A program made the translations under genes and the position numbers. The notes below the pieces were generated by a model. That model did no database searches and was not told the DNA's origin. It was given only the letters and a program-made list of their open reading frames with translations. From Ignelater luminosus (lineage: Eukaryota > Arthropoda > Insecta > Coleoptera > Elateridae): a DNA stretch of 64,000 bases. Within the stretch, counting starts at the first letter, position 1. Each line of letters starts with the position of its first letter. The stretch spans positions 1 through 64,000 of the forward strand of contig VTPC01001799.1 in NCBI GenBank assembly GCA_011009095.1. Direction: 5' to 3'. This document shows positions 1 through 12,569 of the stretch, one piece after another.

Positions 1-298
1 TGCATCAGTAGATGCGACACATCTGTCCTGTTTAACAAAGGAAAACTGCAAATTATAAAAATGTTCGAGAAAAACCCCGATTTGTACCAGTCATATTGGA
101 AATATGTAAAATTGGTATAATTTTGTACAGTACGTAAATAAGGGACTGTATACAGGGTGTTTTTTGAAAAGATACAATGTAGGCCTTAGACAAGTGTTTC
201 TTTCTATAGCATTTATAATTGAAAATAATACCTTTTTTGATTAGATGGACAGAAATTCATTTTTTAAAAGTTTCTTTTAAGTAATGAAATGGTTTTAA

Positions 299-392
299 TC
301 CTTGTTTACACAAGCAGGTAGCTACCCATAAAAAACTCCTGATTGGTAGCATGGTAGCATACTATCTGTTCATGGACACGAGCAATGATTCA
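299..392. repeat. Short palindromic MITE-like repeat, copy 1
   Basis: About 95 bases whose ends are roughly inverted: cttgtttacacaagcagg on the left, and the reverse complement of ctgttcatggacacgagca on the right. The core, aaaaaactcctgattggtag, recurs almost exactly near 20335 with similar flanks. That makes it a dispersed repeat rather than a chance palindrome. Family unknown. Confidence 0.5.
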
Positions 393-996
393 TTCTTTCA
401 AAATAAAACAGATGAAAAACGCCTGTTACCTTCAAATGTAATTCAATGTGTTGCAATGTCTAGTGCATAATTGCAATTACGTAAAAATTGACAATAGGCT
501 CTCAATAGTTTGAGATTACTTTAATAAATAATAACCTGTTTTTAAACGAGCATTATGTTTGAAGTAAATACATCCACTTTTAATAATAAGCGCAGGTCAG
601 TATGTTTGCTATGACCATATCAGTCATCATCTTGTGGGAGACGGCGGGCAGGCTTTTAGAACATAAATTACATACACATAACTGTCAAAAAAGGTACATT
701 TTGTTTTCATTAAAATATTGCTACTAAGAAGTAGCATTTTGACACTATCACTGCTATTGATAAACAACTTGAAATTCATTTACCAATACATCTTGACCAT
801 GAATCAAACATTTGTGTTAAATAATGAATTTCAACAGTTCTCACACAGTTTCTGCCCTAAAATTGGGGTTGTTTTAATCTCTTAACTGAAGGACAGTTTC
901 ATTAAATTTTATTTTTCTAGGTATGTACTAATGCTTTGGAATCTGTAATTTATGCTCTGAAACCATTACAGAAAAGTTGACGAGTGTGGATTTTCA

Positions 997-1201
997 TTTG
1001 AGGTGTTACTTGGGCTATTGCCACACTGTTGCGATATTTTGTCGCGACGTTTCGTAAAATACGAAGAAAGTAAAAATTAGAAATGTAAAATAATAAACCA
1101 AACCACCCTCCTTAGGGGAACGCCTGAGGATATAAGTAGAGTCTGAAATGTCGCGACAAAATATTCCAAGAGTGTGGCAATAGCTCAATTAACACCTCAA
1201 A
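997..1201. mobile_element. MITE with about 50 bp terminal inverted repeats
   Basis: The left end (tttgaggtgtt...gctattgccacac...atattttgtcgcgac) is matched by the reverse complement of the right end over roughly 52 bases with about six mismatches. There is no coding capacity. This is the structure of a non-autonomous DNA transposon. I cannot define a target duplication, so the superfamily is open. Confidence 0.75.
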
Positions 1202-1809
1202 GGAAAAAAATGGAATCTAAATGTGATGATACATAGGAGGTTGGGGCCAATCTTAATTGATTTTTCAATTGCTCTTGAAAAGTATCAAAATATGGAAACT
1301 TGATTTTTGACACACTAGGTCCATAGACGTAGTTAGAGGAGTACTTGGGGGGCTAGTCCCTCCCCCCTGGAGTCTGAAGTAGCCCCCCAAAAATCTTCAT
1401 TAAGCTCAAGCTATGTTGTATGTTTTGTGTTTGTATATCAGTTTTTGGTAAATGAACAAAGATTTAAGCCCTCCCAAATTCTACAGCCTAACAATGCGTA
1501 TGACTAGGTCTGTTTCACCAGTAAGCATAATTTATATATAAATTAAAAAATTAATTACTTTAAAATTTCTAGGAAAATAGTGATGTGAAACCAACCTATA
1601 CTGTAGCAGAAATACATTGAATTTCTTTTTCTTCCGACGTTGCGTATACAGAGCACACTTGGGCATATGCGGCTCTGGGAGCCATATGGGCATGACCTCT
1701 TACCGCACATGCTGGCAATGCCGTACGGTTACGGTTACGTCGCGCGATCGTCAGTAGTCTGCTTAAGTGAATGTATGGTTAACTTTTTCAACAAATTAAA
1801 GATTATGTG

Positions 1810-2130
1810 TCTTTGATACACTTATCTTTTAATTTTACACTCGATGAAGCTCCAACAAATATTCAGCTACAATTACTTAATATACAGTCAAATCTACTCC
1901 TACAAGAAAATTTTCAAAACAGAACATTGACTGCATTTTACACTTCTTTAGACAAGACCCGTTTTGTTGACCTACGAGACTATGCAACTACGATTCTTTT
2001 AGTAGTGTTTGGGTCCATGTATGTCTGGGAAAGATCATTTTGATTAATGACATACACGAAATCCAGATACAGAAACCAATTACTGACACAAACTTGCATT
2101 CTGTTCTTTGAATTGCAAGCAGTATGTTAT
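1810..2130 (+). pseudogene. hAT transposase C-terminal fragment (decayed)
   Basis: A 78-codon open stretch reads like the C-terminus of insect and vertebrate ZBED-type hAT transposases: LDEAPTNIQLQLLNIQSNLL, then FYTSLDKTRFVDLRDYA and VVFGSMYVWERSF. That is the end of the dimerisation region. Beyond the stop at 2041-2043 the expected text goes on (LMTYTKSRYRNQL), then after a frame change TDTNLHSVL and IASSMLFPDF. The piece therefore carries a nonsense codon and at least one frameshift and is dead. Family assignment is by remembered motif similarity only. No matching terminal repeats were found. Confidence 0.7.
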
Positions 2131-2370
2131 TTCCTGATTTTTAAGAAATTATAAAAATGCAATAGCAAAATATCTTAATTATAACATTTTAATAGGTAGT
2201 AGGTATTTAATATGCACAAGACGATTGTAAAACACTGCTATATACAATAGCGGCTGGCTGGGTGGCACTCGGCAAGGCGTACTGTAAGCACAAAACATTA
2301 AATCTAGTGTAAGGCTTTACTGTAAACTTGCACATTAAACAGCGCTAAATGGTGGAATATTCACTTTTAA

Positions 2371-3113
2371 AGCCCAATTCACACTACGCGTGCCACGTGC
2401 GTGCTCACACATGCAACTATTGCGCGCGTTTCTTCTGCATTTCGTTGAAGCTGTGTGAAGAAGCATGGACCTATTCACATTGTGCGTGCTGCTAGCTTTT
2501 CTAGGGTTTTATGGTTTAATAAGGTTTTAATATGTTGGCAATATTTAACAGAATAAAAATAAAAACGTCACATGCGTTTTTTTATTTTGAAAAAGGCGCG
2601 ATCTTATGAATAATCTTCAACGAACTCCGAAGGAGTCGTTACTGAATTTGCGTAGTCTGTCTGTCTGTATGTCTGTCCGCATTTTTTGTCAAATTTTGAA
2701 ATTTTGACTTCAGATTTGGATTCTACATCAAAGACTAAAGACAACGTGGTATCTTTGTTTATTGATAACTTCTCGGGAACATGATCAAAATGGCCGCCAA
2801 AAATTGGAAAATTTTCAAAAATCTTTTTTTACTTTAGAATCGTATTCTAGGGACCGTCCTTAAATTACGTAACGCAAAATTGAACGATTTTTATACCACA
2901 GCAATATCAACATTGCTATTTTAGATTAGTATGAATAAAAACACCAAGTCTTCCACTAGAAATGCAGGAAAAATCATACACGTTCTAATTTCGTGCGCCA
3001 ACACGCGGGGTGCTAACGCATTGACGAGAAGTATGGTGTGAATGGTGGAAACGCATGCAACTGGATTGCATGCAATAATTGCACGTGTGGGCACGCGTAG
3101 TGTGAATTGAGCT
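2371..3113. mobile_element. TTAA-flanked non-autonomous transposon (piggyBac-like MITE)
   Basis: The ends are agcccaattcacactacgcg... and its inverse with one mismatch in the first 24 bases. TTAA sits immediately outside both ends (2367-2370 and 3114-3117). A TTAA duplication is the hallmark of piggyBac-type insertion. The 743-bp body has no transposase. Subterminal parts carry further cacgtgc/gcacgtg motifs on both sides. The middle (about 2580-2900) includes a short TCTG run and a block that looks like a different, older repeat. Confidence 0.7.
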
Positions 3114-3439
3114 TTAAGCTTAAAAAATCGTTTTGTTCTAAACAGCCAAGGCAATTGGAACTTGGAACATCTTTTTAAGCACATTGATGGAAAATTTATT
3201 GCAATCACTCTTTTACCACGCATTTGCTCTTGATTTCATAGCAGTAACTATTGCAGTTACACGAATAATAATTTAACAAAGATATTTATCTCGTCCTGAG
3301 GAATTCTCCATTAAAATTTGTAGATTTACTTTGAAACACCTTGTATTACTACAGCAGTCTGGCAACAGTGCACTACTTGTTCACAGATTAAATAAAGGTC
3401 AGATATTTTACTTCGACAAATTTGTGTATTCTATTGCTC

Positions 3440-3440
3440 C

Positions 3441-3466
<26 letters not shown>
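3440..3466. repeat. CT microsatellite
   Basis: An uninterrupted (CT)n run of about 13 units about 350 bases upstream of the eIF3m start codon. GA/CT tracts are common near insect promoters (GAGA-type sites), but a regulatory role here is only a possibility. Confidence 0.85.
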
Positions 3467-3471
<5 letters not shown>

Positions 3472-3811
3472 AAAGCAACTCCCAGAGCTTGCTATTTTGA
3501 CATATACTGCGCAAGCAGCACAGCTCGGTATAAACTTTTCATAAAACGCGCGTAAAAGAGTAGGCGTGGTAAACTCCCAGAGCTGCAAATATAAATGTGA
3601 AAAGACAAAAATTGGAACATTGATGGAATAGGGAGTGAAATATCTGAGCTTTATTTAGTCTGTGACTTGTTTTATCAGCGGTTTTTTACGGCCGAATAGT
3701 TTCGTAGACTTGGCAACGTTGGTAGTTTCTGCCAAGGACAAGCTGCTAAAGTTGAAAACGTGTTGATTGTAAAAGTTTCTCATATTTTGATAGAAAACAA
3801 GTAATAAAAAG

Positions 3812-5779
3812 ATGCAACTTCCACCAGTATTTATAGATATAAGCCCAGAGGATCAGGTAAATATAGGCTATGTAATTTAATAAAGTAGTCGACAAGAAAA
3901 TTAAAACTCCATATGAAGCTCGAATTTTAAGGTTATATTTTTATGTAGGCCCAAGAACTTCGTTCGTATTTAAAAGGGCTTGGTGCAGAGATTTCTGAAG
4001 AGAAATCAGCGAAAGGAATCGAAGATGATCTGCATAAGATTATTGGAGTGTGCGACGCATGCTTTCGAGAAGGTCAAGAATCGGAAGTAGAAAGTGTTCT
4101 TAACGATATTGTTTCTATTATGGTGCTTGTGAGTAGTTCTATGTACTTTAAAAATAAGTTGCACAGTTATCGACTATTTAACCTAATGTCTCTCTATTAC
4201 CATGCTTTGTTTAATATTTGATAAATCTTTTGGTCTTTTCATTCTAGAACAGCAGGTAGAATTTGATTCAAATGGGGCAAAAGGCAAAACTAATGTTGAA
4301 TTATAATTAATATTAAAAAATGGTGCATGGTGTGGTTATTTCAGCAGTGATAGTAGCTTTATACATAAATTAAATTTGAAATATTTGTATAAGAAGATAC
4401 TTTACCATTAGTAAATTTATTAGTGATTTAGATATGTAATGAATTAATTAATTAGAGATATAACTAGTTTTTAATGAATCCTCTTTATTATATTCTTCAA
4501 ATCTTAAGTTAGACTTTATTCATTACTCTACACGAAATGGTAACATTGCCCACTGTTTCTATATTATGTAGACAGAGGTTACAAAATCAAGGAGTTGTGT
4601 TTTAGAATGCACTCTGTTTAGTTTGAGATTAATATTTTCTTTGTTCTAGGTACCTATGGAACGTGCAGAAAATATAATTCTTGCCTTTTGTGAAAAATTA
4701 ACTAAAGCACCAGGACAAAAACTACTTTTGGCTAGTCTCAGGGCGTAAGTTTTAATATTTGCTAAATTATTTATAGAAGCAAATGTCATATGATTTTATA
4801 ATAGGTTATGGTTACTTTTCCAATCGCTAGATGAAAGGTCACCTATGCGTTATCATGTATATTATCATTTAATTCAAATTGCTAAACAGACGGATCAAGT
4901 AAAATCAGTATTTCGGGATATTGATCATTTGAAACAACAATTTGCTTCGTGTCCTCCATCAAGTGAACAGTTACAAAAATTGTATCGTCTTCTACATGAA
5001 GTACTTCTTAAAAGCAATCAAAGGTAACATAGCAAACATGTAATTTTTACATCTGGAGTCAGTGTTTGTCGTTTACAGTGAACAGGCTGCAAAAGTAATG
5101 ATAGAATTGTTGGGAACGTATACTGCAGAGAATGCCTCGCATGCACGTGAGGATGCAATCCGTTGCATTGTTTCAGCATTGGCAGATCCCAGTACATTCC
5201 TTTTAGATCCCTTGCTATCGCTGAAACCTGTTCGTTTTCTAGAAGGAGAATTAATTCATGATTTACTTTCAATATTTGTTAGTGACAATTTACAGAGTTA
5301 TTTAAATTTCTATCAGAATCATAAAGAATTTGTTACATCCCAAGGCTTAAATCATGAACAAAACATGCAAAAAATGAGATTGTTGTCTTTTATGCAACTT
5401 GCTGAAACGAATCCAGAAATTAGTTTTGACACAATACAAAAGGAATTACAAATTGGTGCTGATGAAGTAGAAGCATTTTTGATTGAAGGTAGGCAATAAT
5501 TTAAGTTTTAAAAATGATAGTTTTTTATTTTACTCAGTAAATTGTAACATTCGAACATTCATTATTATTTTAGTTTTAAAGACACGTTTGGTAAGAGCTA
5601 GAATGGATCAAGCAGCTCGTAAAGTGTATACTTCAAGTACTATGCATCGTACTTTTGGTACAGCTCAGTGGCAACAACTTCGAGATTTGTTGTGTTCATG
5701 GAAAGGAAATCTTCAAGCTGTCCAAGAAGGAATGAAAACAATTACAGCTGCTCAACTTGAGCTTCTTAATCAGCAGTAA
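3812..5779 (+). CDS. eIF3m: Eukaryotic translation initiation factor 3 subunit M
   Basis: Six exons: 3812-3856, 3949-4128, 4650-4744, 4805-5023, 5079-5488 and 5574-5779. All junctions are GT-AG and the phases agree, giving 384 residues, close to the known 374-390 of the family. The start is chosen because [20 protein letters not shown] matches the conserved eIF3m N-terminus (xPAFIDISEEDQ). The PCI region, about residues 215-345, contains [30 protein letters not shown] and [14 protein letters not shown], all typical of eIF3m. The C-terminal part contains [12 protein letters not shown]. eIF3m is a non-catalytic scaffold subunit of the eIF3 octamer in the cytosol and helps load initiator tRNA complex and mRNA on the 40S ribosome. 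The fly orthologue is Tango7. The gene looks intact. It is convergent with the PLCE-like gene downstream. Confidence 0.97.
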
Positions 5780-5801
5780 TCTTGTATTTTATATTTAACG
5801 A

Positions 5802-5807
5802 AATAAA
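5802..5807 (+). terminator. eIF3m polyadenylation signal
   Basis: AATAAA lies 23 bases after the eIF3m stop codon and is followed by a T-rich stretch (tatatttttgttttctctt) near 5821-5840. This is the expected arrangement for 3' end cleavage. It implies a very short 3' UTR. Confidence 0.75.
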
Positions 5808-7660
5808 AAGTTTCTAACAAGTATATTTTTGTTTTCTCTTAGTACTATAATGGTACTATTTATCATATTGTCATATTCCGAATGGGCGAACAAGGGGAAG
5901 GGAATATACAAGAATTTTAAATTAAAGAATGTTAGTCATTTTTATATCATATATGGATTCTAAAACTAAGATTAGAAATGTATTCAGGGAATATGTAGAT
6001 AAAGATTAGAAATAAAAATAAAACATTAAATAATTCATGTGACCATAAATGCTATTGTGATTAGTGTGTCATTTGATATGACCCTTCCCTTGGTTTGTGT
6101 ACTTCTCTTGTATATAAATTATTGTCATTGCTCCTATTAGATCATGTCAGTATGTTGTTTTTGTTTAATCGATTTCCATTTGTTTTTAACAAATTTTGCA
6201 TTAGTATCAAGATGGAATGATTTGTTGTTTTGAGATATTTCTGAGCTCTATTTTAAATTTGAAAGCACTAGATAATTAGAGCATAATGAAATTTCCCTGT
6301 TAGTTTAATGCAAAAATTAAAACAAAATTTAATTGTTCTTAAAATCTTGTGAATAATTTGTATTGTCTTCTAAGAATCAATAGTTGTAGAACTGGAAATT
6401 AATTTGGGTTTTAGTCTGCATTGAATGTTTTTGTTTGCATATGCACTATCAGTACTTTAATATTCTTTTATCACTATTCATCTAGTTAACCCTGGACATA
6501 TCAAATGAAGTCACATGACTGCTATTATAAATTTCGCCGTCTTTGTGCTTTGGAGAATCATTAGAATTTCGATATTTTCTTGCAGTATCATAATCAGTTA
6601 CCTACTTACTCTGTCTGCTTTTAAAAATGAATGTAATAAAAACATGCATATTCTCCATTACAAATTGTAGAAAGTAATCAAAAATGAACCGGCTGATTAT
6701 AGTCTTAATTCTCAATACATTATGCACGTTTATAACCAATATGTATTTAGAACAGAAAACCATAAACATCACTGTGTAATTACTGATTTAGTTGAACACC
6801 ACAATTCCTGCTTAAAGAAATACCTATTATAATCTTGAGGTTGAATAAAAGAGAGACTGTTGATCAAAGGAGAAAGAGCGAACAGACCTTTTTTTGTACG
6901 ATATTCTCTGCTCTATAAGGTCTATATAAATTGGTTAGATTTAAAAAGTTGTAACAGACCTAATTTTGAAAACAATTCAAAAAGGGTTAAATATTAATTA
7001 ATCAGTGGATACAAAATAAAACCACAAAGTTTAATGACTTCTATATATATTTTATTCTTCAAGGTGTATACAAACCTCATAAATGTCAACAATTTGATAG
7101 TTGATTGTTGTTCATCGAATGAGGAAAAATCATGCAATTTTGCAGCTGAGAAATAAATCTTTGACAGTGCATAGAATCGAAACAGATGACTACAAAGGTT
7201 TCAAACCTTTTTTGTAGAGAATTATGCACTATAGAATTGTATACATTCACACAACTGGTTTAAATTGCACTTTGGCTTATTTGTGCACTTTTTATTACAA
7301 AGGTGAAGCTTGTTTATTGCTTTTTAAATAAAATTAAGTTTTCTAAAACATTTTGTAAGTTGATATTCTTTTTATTTTTGTTTTCATAAATTAAACTAAC
7401 TCTTTCAACCTCAAAAAATAGATTTATTAACTAAATTCAAATGAAATGACGCTGTTTTGTTTGGTGTGGTTTTTTAATGTCCTACTGTTTACTTTGTATA
7501 CATTTGATATGTTTATACAGGATGTTCTCAAAAGTAGGCAGGAAACTGTACTAATCCATACTATACAGCTTCATGGAGCTATATTAGCCATGTAAAACTT
7601 ATCGAAGAAAGTTTTTGCAGTGTTCAACAAGTATACAGTAAAATCTAGTTTACAACCAAA

Positions 7661-7847
7661 GGTTTGGACACTTTATAGTTTTATGTTCCTTTTTAATTTC
7701 CTTATATCAAAAGAACATATTTGTACATATTTCCAACAATAAGTATTTAATAAATACCATTTACAATTACCCAAACACCTATTTGCAATTTCTTCTTTCG
7801 ATATAAGGATATTAAAAAAGAACATAAAATTTTTAAGTGTCCAAACC
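7661..7847. mobile_element. 187-bp MITE with about 55 bp inverted repeats
   Basis: The left arm ggtttggacacttta...ttatgttcctttttaat...cttatatc is mirrored by gatataagg...aaaaaagaacataaaa...aagtgtccaaacc on the right. The arms cover most of the element and there is no coding content. The ggtttggacac terminus resembles Tc1-type ends, which is suggestive but not decisive. Confidence 0.75.
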
Positions 7848-10800
7848 TAAAGCTGAGGAAGCTAGTAGTAATTTCTTTCACATTTGATAGACCTGAGATC
7901 TGTAGAGCCCTAGAGGGAGAATAATAATTAAAGTAATATAAACAAATATTTCTTGTTTTTGAAGTACAATATATTTTATAAATTTTTAAGTATAACAATA
8001 TTATTTACGTAAAAACAATAAATTTAAATTTGTACTACAAATCAACAGTAACATATTAATTTCGTATAAGTGCATTTTATATAAGTAACATCAAAAATGT
8101 AATACTAAGTATTTATTATATTTCAATATTATAAAATAATAAAATGAAATTTTAAATGTTCGCTATTAATTTTAAAATATGATATGTTAATAAATAATGA
8201 AGGTATAAATTTTACGATAAGTTTAAGCAGATATGAGATGCTGTACATATACATCGTATTATAAAATTCATTATAGAGATAACATTAGATAAGAATTTCT
8301 GTATTTCTACAAAGTACTCTGTCAACAAAATATACAAAAGATTTTATACATGTATTCACCCTTCCGTAACTCTTAGGTCTTTCTAAATAAAAGTACTTTT
8401 ACTAGTAATTATAAAAGTACATTCAACAATACTTTTATGAAATGAAATAGATATGTTGTGCTTCAATGGGGTTTAAGTTATGCAGTTATATCATAACTTG
8501 CAAAGTTTCTTTTAGTATTGACTTTAAGAAAGAATACTTTTTCTTATTTACATTATATAAGAACAAATGAATTATTGAGAGTTAAGGTTTTTTAAGTAGG
8601 TAACAATCCTTATGTGCAAATAGTGCAAACTGTAACAGTGCTACTGAAATTAGTAGCTCAATTCCAATACGTTATTGTTCTGTTTTACGTTAATAAAATA
8701 TTGATCTTTTTCAATTATAAAAGATTTGTATAAATTACACTGTTGACAAGATATACCTGTTGCGAAAAATTGTAGTTTTTACGATTTACATTTTATGAAG
8801 AAAGTTCTTTGATTTGATGAAGATCTTGCGTTTCATTTCAGTTTTTAAACAGCTTATGAATAAATATTGGTCAAATTTGAAAGTTTGTTTAGATTAACTA
8901 ACAAATTTTACAACTTATGCTATTTTAGTAATTAGGTATAAGAATTATTTTATCAAAATATTCATTTTGTCAATGCAATATTTTATAACTTTATAAAATA
9001 GTACTTTGAGTAGTTTTTATTGGTTCAGTTAGTAAGTAAATAGTTAGATTGAAATTTTTACAGCATCTATGGGTGTACAAAGTCATTCAAGTACTTATAA
9101 AATATTGATTGTACAGTATGAATATTTAAGCAAAATTTTCTATTACTACGTATGTATTATAAATTTATAATCTATGTAAACGTGTAGTATTCAATTATTC
9201 AGTTCCAGAAATAGAAATATGAATATAAATTTCTTTAATATTTTATTACATAATATTATTAATTACTGTATTAAATTTTTATATACAATTATGAAACAAA
9301 ATGACTAATGAAGGAGGTAGAAAAGTAGAAAAATAGATAAAAGCAGTGGGCAATATGGCACTAATTATTAATTAATGTAAGAACTTAAGGACTATATAAA
9401 GTCGTTTTTCTTTGTTGGTGACTAGGTTTAATACAACAATTTTTTAAGACAACAAACTTATCTCTAAATTATGTATAAAACTTACAATAGCAATAATTAA
9501 TCTGTTTCCAGCAACACTCCATTAATAAAATTGTTAAATAATTCTAATTAACAATTTCTAAAGATTAAAATACTAGATAACAAATCTGTAATGATTGTTG
9601 GGTTATTCTGAGAATTAATTATAAAATGCTTAAACTTTTTGTAGTAATAAAAACAGAAAGATCATATAGTTAATGTTAAAGCTCTTAGGGTGTTTTTCTT
9701 TTTCTATTAAATTAAAAATTATTTATTAAAAAAATATTTGACAACAAATTGTTTGAAATTTGTTATATATACTGATATATACAAAAACTGATTTTGTTAA
9801 TAATTCCTTTTACTTAATTCTTTGGAATACTATAAGTATTCTGCTCATATAAATTGCATAACAATAAAGTGGTATGTATTTATCATAATTGGAGCAGAGA
9901 TAAACAATAAAACATTTTAAATTCCAAATAGAAACTTTGGAGAATTAATTTATTACAATCTGTTATTTATCAATATCTTTTATCCCAAAGGCTTAACGGC
10001 TTAACTCTTTACCACAGTAAATAGGACCACAAAGAAAACTATAAATATTATGCATTTTAATAAATAAATAACTGAAATATTGCACTCTTGCTTTGGCTCA
10101 TACCAGAGAATATCTCTCTGTTCATTGCTTGATTATTAACTGTTATTAATAATAAAATATTCTGGAACATCTCATTATTAAAAATAAAACATTTTCTAGT
10201 TTTCCTAATATCATTTTAAATCTTTCTTTTGTAAACATTTCTAAATTTCTCCAAACCAGACAATAGAGTTTCTGTGATATTGATTTATGATAAGAAATTT
10301 TTAATGAAAGCCTTGTTTTTAAATTTTAAATATTGTTATTGAAATATTGTTTTTTTTCCTCTAAGACGCGTTTACCAATGTTTTGGAAATACCAAATCTT
10401 ATTAATTCTTCATAATATAAAAATGTTACTCAGACAGTGTAAATATCATATTTTGTGACAACTAAACAACGTTGGCAAATGATAGAACATACTTAATTAT
10501 GATTTTAAAGTTTGAAATATTAAATTACCAAACAATACATGACATCATATTTACTTACATCCTCATGCTTTCTGATATACCTTGATGAAAATTAGGTATT
10601 TATGTAGGTATCTAAAAGTAATAGAGTATCTATATTATATGTGAATAAATAAAATAATCATTTAATAAGTTATGTTTATATTTCAAAATTATCTGATTCT
10701 TATGATGAGTAAAATAACCATTAAACAAGTTATATTATATTTCATATTTTATTTTGCTGTTGCTTGTGATTAGTGGCTATAGGTACCAAACTTCTTTAAT

Positions 10801-11559
10801 GCTTTGTTACTGCTGTTAATAAAATTTACATTAAAATTAGTAGAATTTCTATGATTTCATACAAGAAATTATGTATTAAAATTCTGCATTTATTACAATA
10901 CCCCAATAAAGAGAATGAACACTGATAAGTGTTACTAAATACGAACAGGATATTGTTTGATCTATTTATGAATGGTCATTTGTTTAAGTACCTTTTTTAT
11001 AGTTAGAGTATATCAGGTATTTGACGAAAGATTATGTTGTTTGAATTTCAAATGATTTTACTTGAGCTGTAACAATGTAATATGAATTGTCTGAATGATT
11101 TTTGAATATATCGAGATAAATATATAATCGAAATCACAAGTTTACATTGTAATTTATTTAAACAAATAAAATTACTAAGGTTAAGATGTTATTACATTTA
11201 ACATCACCTCTTGCAAGTTATTAGTAAATGTCGACATACTTGGACAAAAAGTACGAATTACTGGCAGAAGAAAAAATAGAATACTTATTCTCCTGTGGGT
11301 TTTATATTCCGTTCGCATCTTATTTGAGCTTCAAGTTAATGCTTAAAACTAATGCCTTCTTCACTAAAACTTTCTAGAAGTTAATTGACAATAAAATCTA
11401 AAGATTAGTGTTAATTAAAAAATGTTCTAATTCACACAATTTTTTGAACCAATTAGATAATAATTAGTAACAGAAGTATTAATTCCTTGAAAAGTACGCA
11501 TACCTACAAATTAATGTTTAATTTTCAGGTCTAGATTTTATTTAGAAACTCAAAATATC

Positions 11560-11757
11560 ATAAATCCCGAGTGCCCCCACAGGTAAAAATTCAATGAAGC
11601 GGAGCTAATTGCGACAGGCGCCCTGCAGAGAGCCTGCTGCCCTGACTTGAATGGTAGTGTTACAGAATGGGTTGCCTACACAATTACAAATATCTTAGAA
11701 CTGGTTATAACCCTGTCCATTCTCTTTAGTGGAGTATTGTACATCAAACGTCAGTGA
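11560..11757 (+). other. GC-richer island with an open frame lacking ATG
   Basis: A block of about 200 bases is clearly richer in G and C than its surroundings. Frame 11587-11754 is open for 56 codons and ends in TGA. It would encode a short polar part followed by a hydrophobic tail (LELVITLSILFSGVLYI). It has no in-frame ATG and follows a TAA. If it is coding it must be a spliced 3' exon. A donor-like CAG|GTAAAA at 11580-11588 sits just upstream. Alternatives are a conserved 3' UTR segment of PLCE or an old insertion. Confidence 0.25.
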
Positions 11758-12230
11758 TAATACTTGTTTAGTGTTAAATAAAAAACAACAGCTCATCACT
11801 TTTTGTTTTGTTTCTTATGACTTACTTTTATATAAAAGTGTATATTTGTAAAATAAAAAGAAAAGTTCAAACCGTAAAACATTTGCAACATTCTTTAAAA
11901 TTATTTTTAAGACAGTTGTGTACGTAACTGACGTTTTTAGACTTTATATATTAACCTTAAGACATTTTGCAAAATAAAATGTTTATATTAAGAGTCAGAC
12001 GTCAAATTTGGGTATGTAACGAATATTTAATGATTCCAGCTTCTAACCAATAAAAAACAGTCAAATGCTGAAGTAATAGCTGATCAATCCAAATTAAAAT
12101 TAGTAATATTTCAGAATCTATACAATTCAACGTAGTTAAATACCAAAATAAGTCATTATTTGGTGGAACCTATCACTTTGACGAAAACTAGGAATCGAAG
12201 AATATGCCCAAATTCGACATGCGATTTCAG

Positions 12231-12232
12231 CA

Positions 12233-12263
<31 letters not shown>

Positions 12264-12266
12264 CAG
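12231..12266. repeat. AAAT/AAT simple repeat
   Basis: A run of (AAAT)n turning into (AAT)n, about 36 bases, roughly 300 bases downstream of the PLCE stop codon. Low-complexity sequence without visible function. Confidence 0.8.
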
Positions 12267-12569
12267 TAACATAATTAGGTATCTATAGGTATGTAATTAA
12301 TCTTTCTTAGAAAGATTTGAAAGAATTTACCATAAAAACAGAAATTTAGACATATGCATAATAACTGTTTGACTATATCTTTTACGAGAGCACGAGTTAA
12401 ATTAGCAGATGTCTAAATACTATTTAATTCTGCTACAAATATAGCAAAAGTTACAAGATGTTGTTTGTATGAAAAATGTACAATGTCGTCTTTGATGTTT
12501 AATTTCGTGGTATATTATTTTACAAAAGGGAAATTAATGGCGATCGCTTTACGATAATCTGTCCATGAG

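Larger units (their letters stand above)
1..3811. other. Upstream flank of eIF3m, repeat-rich, no host gene seen
   Basis: AT-rich flank in which I find only transposon remnants: a short MITE near 300, an inverted-repeat MITE at 997-1201, a hAT remnant at 1810-2130, a TTAA-flanked element at 2371-3113 and a CT microsatellite at 3440-3466. A run rich in G and C near 1345-1390 looks like old repeat sequence. The eIF3m promoter must lie within the last few hundred bases. I see no clear TATA box or initiator that would fix the transcription start. Confidence 0.6.
5810..12569. other. Convergent intergenic region and likely PLCE 3' UTR
   Basis: About 6.8 kb of very AT-rich sequence between the two convergent genes. 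I find one short MITE (7661-7847), a simple repeat at 12231-12266 and a GC-richer island at 11560-11757. No confident gene, tRNA or rRNA is visible. Part of the right side is probably 3' untranslated sequence of the minus-strand PLCE gene. I could not single out its polyadenylation site. Confidence 0.6.
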
